A stretch of DNA of 64,000 nucleotides from Amycolatopsis sp. CA-230715 (GCF_018736145.1 NZ_CP059997.1:3657501-3721500), one strand, 5' to 3'; counted from the first letter of the stretch, positions 50,111-58,336 are shown. Notes: generated by a model not told the origin, from the letters alone. Translations and numbers: made by a program.

Positions 50111-51250
50111 TCACTGCCCGATGCGGAGCATCGCGAGTTCGTCGTTGTCGATGAACGGCGCCACCGCCGAGCCGCGAGCACGCGGTTCGGCGAGCATGGC
50201 GAGCGCGGTGGCGGTCCCGCGCGGCCCACCGGAAAGCCGGGCCCAGCCGGCGTTTTCCAGGTAGACCCAGGCATTGGCGTCGTGCGCGCTGGTGAACAGC
50301 CGCAGCGCGCGCTGCGGGGGCAGCCACGCGCGCAGGTTCACGCCCGTGCATCCCAGCGTCGTCGGCCGCGCGGCGGGATAATCCTCGAGGTAGCCCTCGC
50401 CGTAGGCGATGCGGACGTAACCGCCTTCGCCCCAGTCGGTGCCCCACGAGTTCTTCGCGATCCAGCAGCCCTCGACGTCGTCCCACCCGACGAGCGCGAC
50501 GCAGTGGCCGCCGCTCGTCTTGTCGGTGGTGTGCCGGTACACACCGCCCGCGTAGTGGAACAGGTCCTCGTAGATGACCAGGCACGCGGCGACCGGCCCG
50601 TACCCGTAGATGTGGTGCTTGATCGCGGCCGGGTTGCCGCTGAGGTCCACGACCTCCTCGGCACGCGCGAGCCGGTCCCGCCATCCCGGGTTCACCGAGC
50701 CGGCGCCGTCTTCGCGGTACGGGTAGCAGTCCTCGAAGGCGACACCCTTGGCCATCGCGTCGTCGAGCAGCTCGTCCGGCCACGACCCGTCCGGGTGCAG
50801 GCTTTCGCGGGCCGCCGCGTAGTCGAAGTGCAGTTGCGCCTCGGACAGGTCGAGGCCGAGGCCGCGCGCCCCCCGGGTGTACGCGGCGGTGCCTTCGAGC
50901 GCCGCCGCGGTCGCGAACGCCGCGCACGAACCGCATTCGCCCTGGTCCTTCACCGGCGTGGTGAAGCCGAGCTGCCGCAGATCGAACCGAGGCGGCAGGA
51001 CCTCCGACGGGGCCACGCTGGAGATCACCTGCTGACCGGCGGCCGCCCTCGCGGCGAACAGCATGCGCTCCGGCTGCTCGGCCCTCGCGGTCAGCTCGGC
51101 GTCGTCGGGCCACGGCACACCGAGGCGCGCGACTCGCGACTCGGCCGATAGCCTGCTGAGCGAAGTCTCCGCGGCGTGCCAGGAGCCACCGTCGGCGAGC
51201 AACTCGCGGACAGCCGCGATCTCCGCCCGGTACGGGTGGTTCGCGGCCAT
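50111..51250 (-). CDS. Papain-like (C1) cysteine protease
   Basis: ATG 51250 is chosen because GGAG lies 6 bp upstream (ATG 51262 is an alternative), giving 379 residues. A propeptide-like region (about 1-85) precedes the C1 domain, with oxyanion Gln Q103, nucleophile C109 in KDQGECGSCAAF, H249 in GGHCVALVGWD and N267 in AKNSWGTDWG. Residues about 314-379 are an extra domain shared with the next gene. No signal peptide or membrane segment is obvious, so it appears cytosolic, which is unusual for a C1 enzyme. Confidence 0.92.
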   Translation of the reverse strand: MAANHPYRAEIAAVRELLADGGSWHAAETSLSRLSAESRVARLGVPWPDDAELTARAEQPERMLFAARAAAGQQVISSVAPSEVLPPRFDLRQLGFTTPVKDQGECGSCAAFATAAALEGTAAYTRGARGLGLDLSEAQLHFDYAAARESLHPDGSWPDELLDDAMAKGVAFEDCYPYREDGAGSVNPGWRDRLARAEEVVDLSGNPAAIKHHIYGYGPVAACLVIYEDLFHYAGGVYRHTTDKTSGGHCVALVGWDDVEGCWIAKNSWGTDWGEGGYVRIAYGEGYLEDYPAARPTTLGCTGVNLRAWLPPQRALRLFTSAHDANAWVYLENAGWARLSGGPRGTATALAMLAEPRARGSAVAPFIDNDELAMLRIGQ

Positions 51251-51461
51251 TCGGGACTCCATTCGCGCTCTCGGAACTCTCAAGCAGTGTCGCCCCATAG
51301 GACGCAGGACAGCAGCCTTCGGATACACGCTCCGGCATTTTTTTCCAGAGTTTTCCGTAAACGCAGGTCAGCGCGACAGCACGATCACACGTCTGCGCAC
51401 AAGGTATTCACTGTTCGTGTTCGACCGGTCCCGAGCAGTGCAGTTGATCGTCGTCGCGTGT

Positions 51462-52190
51462 TCAGCGCGTCACGAGGAGTAGCGCGGCCTCGGCCAGCTG
51501 GCCGCCCCAGATCCGGTAAGCGGCGGGCCCCGGGTGGAAGCCGTCGGCGGCGAAGGTCGCCGGATCGAGCATGGCGGCGGGCATCGGCACGTACCGGACA
51601 CCGGGCACCGCGGACAGCTCCGCAGCGGCCGAAGCGAGCACGCCGGAGCGGAGTCCGAGCACGACGCGCAACGGCTGCGGCAGCGCGGGGAAGCGGCCCA
51701 TCGGCGGCACCCCGGCCAGCACGACGGGCACCGGGCCGAGCCGCCGCCGCACGCCGACGCCGAGCCGCAGCAGGTCCCGGCGGAAGGCGGCGCCCGACCT
51801 CAGCCCCGTCGTGTCGTTCACGCCGAGCGCTATCACCACGAGATCGGCCCGCGCGGCCTTCGGCAGGAGTTCTGCGCGCACCACGCGCGCGCTCGCGCCG
51901 GTCTTGCCGAGCGCCTGCCAGCGGACCGGGCGCCCGGTCCGCTCCGCGAGCGCCGCGGCGACGCTGCCGGTGAGCGCGCTCTCGTGGTCCGGGGCGCCGA
52001 CTCCGTCCACAGTGGACTCACCGAGGACCAGCAGCGCCAGTCCGCCGTCCGCGCCGCCGGTCACCGGGCCGTCCGCGCCGGGAAGGCGCGGCGTCGTGCG
52101 GCGCACGCGGAGCCCCTGCGCGAGCAGCATCGGGGCGAGCGCGACCGTGGCCGCGCTCGCGACCACGGTCGAGAAGCGCGGCGTTCGCAT
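51462..52190 (-). CDS. SGNH/GDSL hydrolase
   Basis: The 242-residue protein has an N-terminal membrane or signal segment (FSTVVASAATVALAPMLLAQ). Block I is LLVLGESTVDGVGA, where the Gly-Glu-Ser replaces GDS, block III is VIALGVNDTTG, and block V is DGFHPGPAAYRIWG with Asp/His. The Glu variant still provides the Ser nucleophile. It probably acts as an extracytoplasmic esterase. Not clearly part of the protease module; 211 bp separate them. Confidence 0.88.
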   Translation of the reverse strand: MRTPRFSTVVASAATVALAPMLLAQGLRVRRTTPRLPGADGPVTGGADGGLALLVLGESTVDGVGAPDHESALTGSVAAALAERTGRPVRWQALGKTGASARVVRAELLPKAARADLVVIALGVNDTTGLRSGAAFRRDLLRLGVGVRRRLGPVPVVLAGVPPMGRFPALPQPLRVVLGLRSGVLASAAAELSAVPGVRYVPMPAAMLDPATFAADGFHPGPAAYRIWGGQLAEAALLLVTR

Positions 52191-52218
52191 GGTTCGCAGC
52201 CTAATCGGTGGCCACCTG

Positions 52219-52272
52219 CCCTGAAGGTGACCATCGGGGCACTGGATGCCCCGAAAGCCACTTTCGGGGCAT
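52219..52272. repeat. CCCTGAAGGTGACC-type repeat with hairpin
   Basis: Begins CCCTGAAGGTGACCATCGGG and contains the perfect hairpin TGCCCCGAAAG-N3-CTTTCGGGGCA (52247-52271). Located between same-strand genes, it may act as a terminator. Same family as the units at 41194, 58486 and 63794. Confidence 0.6.
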
Positions 52273-52279
52273 CGCGAAG

Positions 52280-52915
52280 TCAGCCGTGGGCGACGGAGAC
52301 CGGGGCGCGGTTCGGCACGCCGTCGGTCGCGGTCCGAACCAGGTACTCGGCGAGGTCGGCGCGCGAGATGCTGAAGCTGCCGCGCACGTTCGCGCCGATC
52401 CTGCTGCGGACGCGGCCGGTGCGCGGGCCCTCGGTCAGCCGGGGCGGGCGCACGATCGTCCAGTCGAGATCGCTGGCCGCGACGACGTCCTCCATCGCGA
52501 GCATGTCCTCGAACCCTTCCCGCAGCACGCGCCCGAGCAGCGGTTTCACCACGTACTTGGTGAACGAGCCGTCCCCCGTGGTGTGCATGCCGCTGGCGCT
52601 GACCACCACCAGCCTGCGCACCCCGGCCGCGGTCATCGCGGCGATCGTCGCGGGCGCGCTGTCGCGGCAGACCCGGCTCGGCCCCTTGCCCCGGTGCCCG
52701 AGCGCGGAGACGACGGCGTCGCTGCCCGCGATCGCGGGTGCCAGCGCGTCCCGGTCGGCGGGATCGGCGACCACGATCTCGAGATCGGGGCCGTCGGGGA
52801 CGTCCAGGCGCGCCCGGTCGCGCACCACGGCGGTGACCCGGTGCCCGGACGCCAGCGCGTGGCGCACCACCCGCACGCCGGTGCCGCCGGTCGCCCCCAG
52901 CACGGTGATCTTCAT
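52280..52915 (-). CDS. NAD(P)-binding (NmrA/atypical SDR) protein
   Basis: ATG 52915 with an AGAGGGGCA site gives 211 residues. The Rossmann motif VLGATGGTGVRVVRHAL is N-terminal, followed by GSDAVVSALGHRGKG and VVVSASGM. This is an NAD(P)H-binding protein of the NmrA/atypical-SDR group without a canonical YxxxK site, so a redox sensor or quinone reductase-like role is possible. It is divergent from a TetR gene with three operators between them. Confidence 0.88.
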   Translation of the reverse strand: MKITVLGATGGTGVRVVRHALASGHRVTAVVRDRARLDVPDGPDLEIVVADPADRDALAPAIAGSDAVVSALGHRGKGPSRVCRDSAPATIAAMTAAGVRRLVVVSASGMHTTGDGSFTKYVVKPLLGRVLREGFEDMLAMEDVVAASDLDWTIVRPPRLTEGPRTGRVRSRIGANVRGSFSISRADLAEYLVRTATDGVPNRAPVSVAHG

Positions 52916-52929
52916 GACTGCCCCTCTCT

Positions 52930-53004
52930 GGTCAGTGGGCACTCACCCACCTCGCACGACTTGGTTAGTAAACGCTCACCCACTATGGTTAGTGAACACT
53001 CACC
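52930..53004. promoter_or_regulatory. Three TetR operators, GGTTAGTGAACACTCACC type
   Basis: Three 18-bp copies: GGTCAGTGGGCACTCACC (52930-52947), GGTTAGTAAACGCTCACC (52963-52980) and GGTTAGTGAACACTCACC (52987-53004). Each has an AGTnnnCnCT core that is nearly palindromic. They lie in the shared promoter of the NAD(P)-binding and tetR genes. Confidence 0.7.
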
Positions 53005-53045
53005 ACCCGTCAAGCGACGGCTGAGAAGGCCTCAGGAGGGCACCG

Positions 53046-53648
53046 TTGGGCACGAGGGACGAGATCGTGCGCGCCGCCGCGACGGTCATGCGCGCGCAGG
53101 GCTACGCGCGGGCCACCACCAAGGAGATCGCGCGTGCCGCCGGCTACTCGGAAGCCGCGCTGTACAAGCACTTCCCGGACAAGACGGAGATCTTCCTCGC
53201 GGTGCTCACCGAGGAAATGCCCGCGCTCCACGAGGTACTGGCCGCGTTACCGGAACGAGCGGACACGGCCACCCTCCAGGAAACGCTGACCGAGGTGGTC
53301 ACCGAGGCGCTTTCGTTCTACATCGGCAGCTTTCCGATCGCGGTGTCGGTCTTCTCCAGCCGCGAGCTGCTGACCGAGCACCGGAGCAGGCTCAGCGCGC
53401 GCGGCCTGGGCCCGCGCCACCCGATCGACCAGCTCGCGAGCTACCTCGAACTCGAACGCGACCACGGCGCGCTCCGCACCGACACCGATCCGCGCGCACT
53501 GGCGGCGCTGCTGTTCGGCGCGTGCTTCCAGGAAGCGTTCCTGATCAACTTCGCGGGCGAGCGGCCGGATGGGAAGCGGCTGGCCGAACTCGCCGGGCGG
53601 CTCGTGAAGACCGCGCTGGCCCCGCTGCTGGAGCACGGTCAGGGGTGA
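53046..53648 (+). CDS. TetR-family regulator
   Basis: TTG 53046 after AGGAGGG gives 200 residues. The HTH (GYARATTKEIARAAGYSEAA, LYKHFPDKTEIFLAVL) is canonical. The C-terminal ligand domain contains GACFQEAFLINFAGERPDGK. It is divergent from the NAD(P)-binding protein gene, its probable target through the three operators. Its stop overlaps that of a convergent GbsR-type gene by 10 bp. Confidence 0.9.
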   Translation: MGTRDEIVRAAATVMRAQGYARATTKEIARAAGYSEAALYKHFPDKTEIFLAVLTEEMPALHEVLAALPERADTATLQETLTEVVTEALSFYIGSFPIAVSVFSSRELLTEHRSRLSARGLGPRHPIDQLASYLELERDHGALRTDTDPRALAALLFGACFQEAFLINFAGERPDGKRLAELAGRLVKTALAPLLEHGQG

Positions 53649-54151
53649 CCGAGGTCCCGGATGCGCTCGTCTCGCCATCGCTCGATGAGCGCCGGGATCT
53701 CCTTGGCGAGGTAGTTGAAGAAATCCCTGGTCTGCTCGATCCGCGCGCCCGCCTTGGTGTCCCTGCCGACGGCGTCGATCCCGCTTTCGAGCGCTTCGGC
53801 GAGGCCCGAGTAGATCGGGTCCCGCTTGCCGATCACCTCGTACCAGAAGTCGTCGCCGATGCGGTAGTGGTCGCGGCGCTCACCCGGTTTGCGCTCGCGG
53901 TGCGCCATGCCGACCTGCATCAGGTAGCGGGTGGCGCCGGAAACCGCGGCCGGGCTGATCTGCAGTGCTTCGGCCACTTCGCTGGCCGTCATCTCGCCGT
54001 CGTCGTCGGCGAGGATCGCGCTGAACACGCGCGCGGGCATGCGCGGCATACCCGCCTGCGTGAGGACGAGCGCGAACTTCTCCACGAAGCGGCGCGCGGC
54101 CTCGTCATCACGGGTGTCGGGATCGCGTTGCGACTGGGGCCTGCTGGACAT
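53639..54151 (-). CDS. GbsR/MarR-type regulator
   Basis: ATG 54151 (MSSRPQSQRDPDTRD), with GGAGAGG at a better distance than for ATG 54160, gives 170 residues. The winged helix (MTASEVAEALQISPAAVSGA, then TRYLMQVGMAHRERKPGERR) is the GbsR-like subgroup that controls ABC exporters and osmoprotection genes. It is divergent from an ABC exporter operon, and a palindrome overlapping that promoter is its likely site. Confidence 0.88.
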   Translation of the reverse strand: MSSRPQSQRDPDTRDDEAARRFVEKFALVLTQAGMPRMPARVFSAILADDDGEMTASEVAEALQISPAAVSGATRYLMQVGMAHRERKPGERRDHYRIGDDFWYEVIGKRDPIYSGLAEALESGIDAVGRDTKAGARIEQTRDFFNYLAKEIPALIERWRDERIRDLGHP

Positions 54152-54210
54152 GCCGATCATCCTCTCCGACGGTCAGGGTGCCGATCACCCCATCCATACA
54201 TTTTCTTTAC

Positions 54211-54239
54211 TTCACAACTTTGTGAAAGAAGTGTAGCTT
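54211..54239 (+). promoter_or_regulatory. Operator and promoter of ABC exporter
   Basis: TTCACAA-CT-TTGTGAA (54211-54226) is a perfect 7-bp-arm palindrome. The promoter reads TTCACA (54211-54216), 17 bp, TAGCTT (54234-54239), and ATG lies seven bases later, so the transcript is probably leaderless. A dimer bound here would cover the -35. Confidence 0.6.
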
Positions 54240-54246
54240 CCCGACC

Positions 54247-55164
54247 ATGGACAACGCCATTTCCGTGTCCGGCCTGACCAAGTCGTTCGGCCGGACCAAG
54301 GCCCTCGATGGGCTCGATCTCCAGGTAGCAACCGGCGAGGTGCACGGCTTTCTCGGCCCGAACGGCGCGGGCAAGTCGACGACCATCCGTGTCCTGCTCG
54401 GTCTCCTCCGCGCCGACTCCGGCACCGCCCGCCTGCTCGGCGGCGATCCGTGGAAGGACGCGGCGAGCCTGCACCACCGGCTCGCCTACGTCCCCGGCGA
54501 CGTCACCCTGTGGCCGAACCTTTCCGGCGGGGAGGTGATCGACCTGCTGGGGCGACTGCGGGGCGGGCTCGACCAGCGCCGCCGCAAGGACCTCATCGAC
54601 CGCTTCGACCTCGACCCCAGGAAGAAGGGGCGCACCTACTCCAAGGGCAACCGGCAGAAGGTCGCGATCATCGCCGCGCTGGCGTCCACAGTGGACCTGT
54701 TGGTGCTCGACGAGCCGACCTCCGGTCTCGACCCGCTGATGGAGGCCACGTTCCAGTACGCCATCCAAGAGGAGCGCGAGCAGGGCCGCACGGTGCTGCT
54801 CTCCAGCCACATCCTCGCCGAGGTCGAGGCGCTGTGCGACCGGGTGAGCATCATCCGCGACGGCCGCACCGTGGAGACCGGCACGCTCGCCGAGCTCCGG
54901 CACCTCACCCGCACGTCGATCTCGGCCGAGCTGGCCGGGCCGCCGAACGGTCTGTCCACACTGGACAACATCCACGATCTCAAGGTGGAGGGCACGAAGG
55001 TGCGCTTCGACGTGGAGACCAGGTCGCTCGACGACGCGCTCAGCCAGCTCACGAAGGTCGGCGTGCGCAGCCTCACCAGCCAGCCGCCGACGCTCGAAGA
55101 GCTCTTCCTCCGGCACTACACCGCCGAAGCGGGCAACGGAAAACGCGAGGCCGTGGCGAAATGA
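54247..55164 (+). CDS. ABC exporter ATP-binding protein
   Basis: The 305-residue protein has Walker A GPNGAGKST (about 37-45), ABC signature-like YSKGNRQKV, Walker B LLVLDEPTSGLDP, and a switch His in SSHILAE. The signature SKGN replaces LSGGQ, as in tetronasin/antibiotic-type ABC exporters. It pairs with the permease whose start overlaps this stop. Confidence 0.93.
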   Translation: MDNAISVSGLTKSFGRTKALDGLDLQVATGEVHGFLGPNGAGKSTTIRVLLGLLRADSGTARLLGGDPWKDAASLHHRLAYVPGDVTLWPNLSGGEVIDLLGRLRGGLDQRRRKDLIDRFDLDPRKKGRTYSKGNRQKVAIIAALASTVDLLVLDEPTSGLDPLMEATFQYAIQEEREQGRTVLLSSHILAEVEALCDRVSIIRDGRTVETGTLAELRHLTRTSISAELAGPPNGLSTLDNIHDLKVEGTKVRFDVETRSLDDALSQLTKVGVRSLTSQPPTLEELFLRHYTAEAGNGKREAVAK

Positions 55165-56855
55165 CGACCGCGACCAAGCACGCTCCGAAACACGCCTCTG
55201 GCACCGGCGGCACGCCACCGGGCCGGGGTGCGCACGAGCAGGAGCCCGTCGGGGGCGGCGCGCACTCCTTTTCCGGTACCTGGCAGCTGATCCGGCTCGC
55301 GCTGCGGCGCGACCGGGTGGTGCTGCCGATCTGGATCTTCGTGCTCGGCGTCATCCCGGCGAGCACCGTCAGCACCTACGAATCGCTGTACCCGACCGTC
55401 GAATCGCGCGCGCCGCTGACCGCGGGCCTCGGCGCGAACCCGTCGGTGAACCTGTTGTACGGCCCGGCTTTCGACCTGTCCACGGCCGGCGGCTACACGG
55501 CGTGGAAGTACGGCACGATCCTGCCGCTGCTGCTGGCGCTGGCGTGCGTCTTCACCGTCACCAGGCACACCAGGCAGGAGGAGGACACCGGGCGGCTGGA
55601 ACTGCTCGCCTCCGCCGTCGTCGGCCGGTACGCCGCGCTCACCGCGGCCGTCAGCGTCGCGGGCGCCGCGTCGCTGGTGACCGGGCTGATCATGACCGCG
55701 GGCATGCTCGGCGTAGGCCTGCCCGCCGCGGGATCGGTGGTGCTCGGGCTCGGCACGGCGCTCACCGGCTGGGTGTTCACCGGGGTCGCCGCGATCGCGG
55801 TGCAGCTCGCCGAGTTTTCCCGCACCGCCAACGGAATCGGCTCCGCGGTGATCGGCGCGATGTTCCTGGTGCGGGCGCTCGGCGACGCGGCGAAGGACGT
55901 CAGCTGGCTTTCGTGGCTCTCCCCGATCGGCTGGGCGACGCAGCTCCGGTCGTTCGCGGGCGAACGGTGGTGGGTACTGCTGCTGCCGCTCGCGGCGGCC
56001 GTGGTGCTGACCGGGATCGGTTACGCGCTGCTGCCGCGCCGGGATGTCGGCATGGGGATCATGCCGTCGCGACCGGGGCCCGCGACCGCGGCGCGAAGCC
56101 TCGCCTCGCCGCTCGCGCTCGCGTGGCGCCTGCACCGCGGCGTGCTGCTCGGCTGGGTGATCGGGTTCGCCGTCGTGGGCGGCGTGTTCGGTTCGCTGGC
56201 CGCGGGCGTCGGCGACGTCATCGGCGGATCCGAGCAGACCAAGCAGATCGTCGAGCGGATGGGCGGGTCCGCCGGGCTCGTCGACTCGTTCGTCGCCGCG
56301 ATCCTCGGCATCTTCGGCATGGTCGCCTCGCTGTACGCGGTGCAGGCCGCGCTGCGGATGCGGTCGGAGGAGACCGCGCTGCGCGTCGAACCGCTGCTGG
56401 CCACCAAGGTCGGCCGCCTGCGCTGGGCCGCGAGCCACCTCGTGTTCGCGGTGCTCGGCAGCGCGCTGCTGGTCCTGGTCGCCGGAGCGGCCGCCGGGCT
56501 GTTCCACGGGCTGCGCGTGCACGACGTCGGCACCCAGCTGCCGCACGCGCTCGGCGCGGCCGCCGCGCAGATCCCCGCGGTGTGGGTCGTGACCGGGGCG
56601 GCGGTGCTGCTGTTCGGGTTCCTGCCGAAGCTGACCTCGGCGGCCTGGGCGGTCGCGGCGCTGTTCCTCGCGATCAGCATGTTCGGCCCGATCGCGAACG
56701 TCTCGCAGGCCGTGCTCGACGTTTCACCGTTCTCCCACATCCCGAAACTGCCCAGCGCGCCGTTCACCGCGACGCCGTTGGTGTGGCTCACCGTTGTCGC
56801 CTTAATCTTCGTCGGCTCAGGCCTGGCGGCCTTCCGCCGCCGCGATATCGGCTGA
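55161..56855 (+). CDS. ABC exporter permease (fused two-half type)
   Basis: ATG 55161 overlaps the ATPase stop (ATGA). The 564-residue protein has a disordered His/Gly/Pro-rich N-terminus (about 1-36), and two six-helix halves (about 45-290 and 320-560), each with an RLELL/RVEPLLATKVGR-type coupling segment. This matches the tetronasin/multidrug ABC-2 permease family. The substrate is unknown; the GbsR-type regulator suggests inducible resistance. Confidence 0.9.
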   Translation: MTTATKHAPKHASGTGGTPPGRGAHEQEPVGGGAHSFSGTWQLIRLALRRDRVVLPIWIFVLGVIPASTVSTYESLYPTVESRAPLTAGLGANPSVNLLYGPAFDLSTAGGYTAWKYGTILPLLLALACVFTVTRHTRQEEDTGRLELLASAVVGRYAALTAAVSVAGAASLVTGLIMTAGMLGVGLPAAGSVVLGLGTALTGWVFTGVAAIAVQLAEFSRTANGIGSAVIGAMFLVRALGDAAKDVSWLSWLSPIGWATQLRSFAGERWWVLLLPLAAAVVLTGIGYALLPRRDVGMGIMPSRPGPATAARSLASPLALAWRLHRGVLLGWVIGFAVVGGVFGSLAAGVGDVIGGSEQTKQIVERMGGSAGLVDSFVAAILGIFGMVASLYAVQAALRMRSEETALRVEPLLATKVGRLRWAASHLVFAVLGSALLVLVAGAAAGLFHGLRVHDVGTQLPHALGAAAAQIPAVWVVTGAAVLLFGFLPKLTSAAWAVAALFLAISMFGPIANVSQAVLDVSPFSHIPKLPSAPFTATPLVWLTVVALIFVGSGLAAFRRRDIG

Positions 56856-56861
56856 TTTTTT

Positions 56862-57068
56862 TATCGGTCGTCAAAATTTGCGCTGCCAGGGCGCGGCTCT
56901 CGAAATGAGCCGCGCCTTGGCAGCGTTGGCGCCCTGCCATCGCAAATTTAGAGGGCCCAGGGGCCCTGCGACCGACTGCACGCTCCCGGCGCGCGGGGCG
57001 CGCCGGATCGCCGGTGGTGGTCAGGTTGGCAATGGCCGGACCTTCGGTCCGGACCTCGCGGCACTCGG
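56862..57068. repeat. Structured dispersed repeat, copy 2
   Basis: It begins TATCGGTCGTCAAAATTTGC and ends with the 44-bp block 57025-57068. The inserted middle is an 18-bp stem (56882-56899 with 56907-56924) nested in a larger AAATTTGCG inverted repeat, then GGGCCC-AG-GGGCCC. The hairpin CCGGACC-TTC-GGTCCGG (57036-57052) covaries with copy 1. It directly follows the permease stop. No gene is seen from 56856 to 57160. Confidence 0.6.
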
Positions 57069-57151
57069 AAGGTAGGCGGGCGAGTGGGCCTACCCCCGTA
57101 GGCAGGCGAGTGGGTGTTCGGTAGGCGCGCGATTGGGGGGCGCCGGGTGCG

Positions 57152-57165
57152 TTTAGCGGGCTAAA
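57152..57165. repeat. TTTAGCGGGCTAAA palindrome, copy e
   Basis: A full 14-bp palindrome overlapping the stop codon of the MFS gene, matching copies at 35340, 45087, 45164 and 45221. Confidence 0.65.
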
Positions 57166-58336
57166 TGTCGTTGGTGGGCGAGCTGGCGGGTCTTGCCAGT
57201 ACCAGGGCGGTCAGGGTGGTGAGGGCGCCGGCGCCGAGTAGGGCGGCTGAGGTGGACAGGGTGTCCACGGCGATCCCGCCCGCGAACGCGCCGAGCGAGA
57301 TGCTTGCCTGGAACGAGGCCGTGAACACCACCGATGCCGCTTCGGGTGAACCGGGGATGGCGCGGCTGAACCAGATCTGCGAGCACACCGGGACCGCGCC
57401 GTAGGCGAACCCCCACCCCACCAGCAGTACCAGCGCGACGCTGCTTTGCTTGCCCAGCAAGGGAAGCAGCGCTGTCGACGCGGCGATGAGGCTCGCGGCG
57501 GCCAGGAACGTCGCACGGGTGCGCCGGGTGACCACGGCACCGGCGGCGAAGTTGCCCGCGATTCCCGCAACCCCGTAGACGAGCAGGAACGGCGTCACCG
57601 AGCCGATCTTCGTGACGCCTTCGAGGAACGGGGTCACGTAGGTGTAGGCCCCGAAGTGCGCGATCACGACGAGAACCGTGACGACCAGGCCCCGGCGGAC
57701 ACCGGGCACGCGCACCGCGTCGCGGAGTACCGCGAGCCGCGTGACCGTCTCGGCCGGGAGCGGCGGGAGGAAAACCGCCAGTGCGGCGAGCACCGCGACG
57801 GTCAGGATCCCCATCGCGGCGAACGCGGCGCGCCACCCGGCGGCCTGGCCGAGGAAGGTCCCGGCAGGCACGCCGAGCACGGATCCCAGCGGCACGGCGG
57901 AGAAGATGATCGCCGTCGCGGCACCGGCCCGGTCCGGGGGCACGAGCCGTGCGGCGAGCCCGGCGCCGATCGCCCAGAACGCGCCGATCACGACGCCGAC
58001 CAGCACCCGCGACACCACCATCACCCAGTACTGCGGCGCGAGCGCGGCGAGGAAGTCGGCGAACGCGAGCACGAGCATCAGCGCGCACAGCATGCGACGG
58101 CGGTCGGCGCGCGCCGTCGCGACCGTGACCGCCGGCGCGGCGACCGCGGCGAGCAGGCCGGGCATGGTCATCATCAGGCCCGCGGTGCCGTCGGAAACCC
58201 CGAACCCGGCCCCGATCGGCGTCAGCAGCCCGATCGGGAGGATCTCGGTCGTGACGAGGGAGAAGATACCGAGCGTCACGGCGCCGACGGCGAACCAGCC
58301 GAGCAGGGGCGGACGAGTTGGGGAAAGCGTGGTCAT
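57161..58336 (-). CDS. MFS transporter (DHA1/arabinose-efflux type)
   Basis: The 391-residue protein from ATG 58336 (MTTLSPTRPPLLGW) has about 12 helices. An A-type loop (ATARADRRRML) and motif-C-like GVPAGTFLGQAAGWRAAFA place it in the AraJ/DHA1 exporter branch. A regulator is not adjacent, but tandem TCGCGA sites (58371-58376, 58379-58384) lie in its promoter region. Confidence 0.88.
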   Translation of the reverse strand: MTTLSPTRPPLLGWFAVGAVTLGIFSLVTTEILPIGLLTPIGAGFGVSDGTAGLMMTMPGLLAAVAAPAVTVATARADRRRMLCALMLVLAFADFLAALAPQYWVMVVSRVLVGVVIGAFWAIGAGLAARLVPPDRAGAATAIIFSAVPLGSVLGVPAGTFLGQAAGWRAAFAAMGILTVAVLAALAVFLPPLPAETVTRLAVLRDAVRVPGVRRGLVVTVLVVIAHFGAYTYVTPFLEGVTKIGSVTPFLLVYGVAGIAGNFAAGAVVTRRTRATFLAAASLIAASTALLPLLGKQSSVALVLLVGWGFAYGAVPVCSQIWFSRAIPGSPEAASVVFTASFQASISLGAFAGGIAVDTLSTSAALLGAGALTTLTALVLARPASSPTNDI

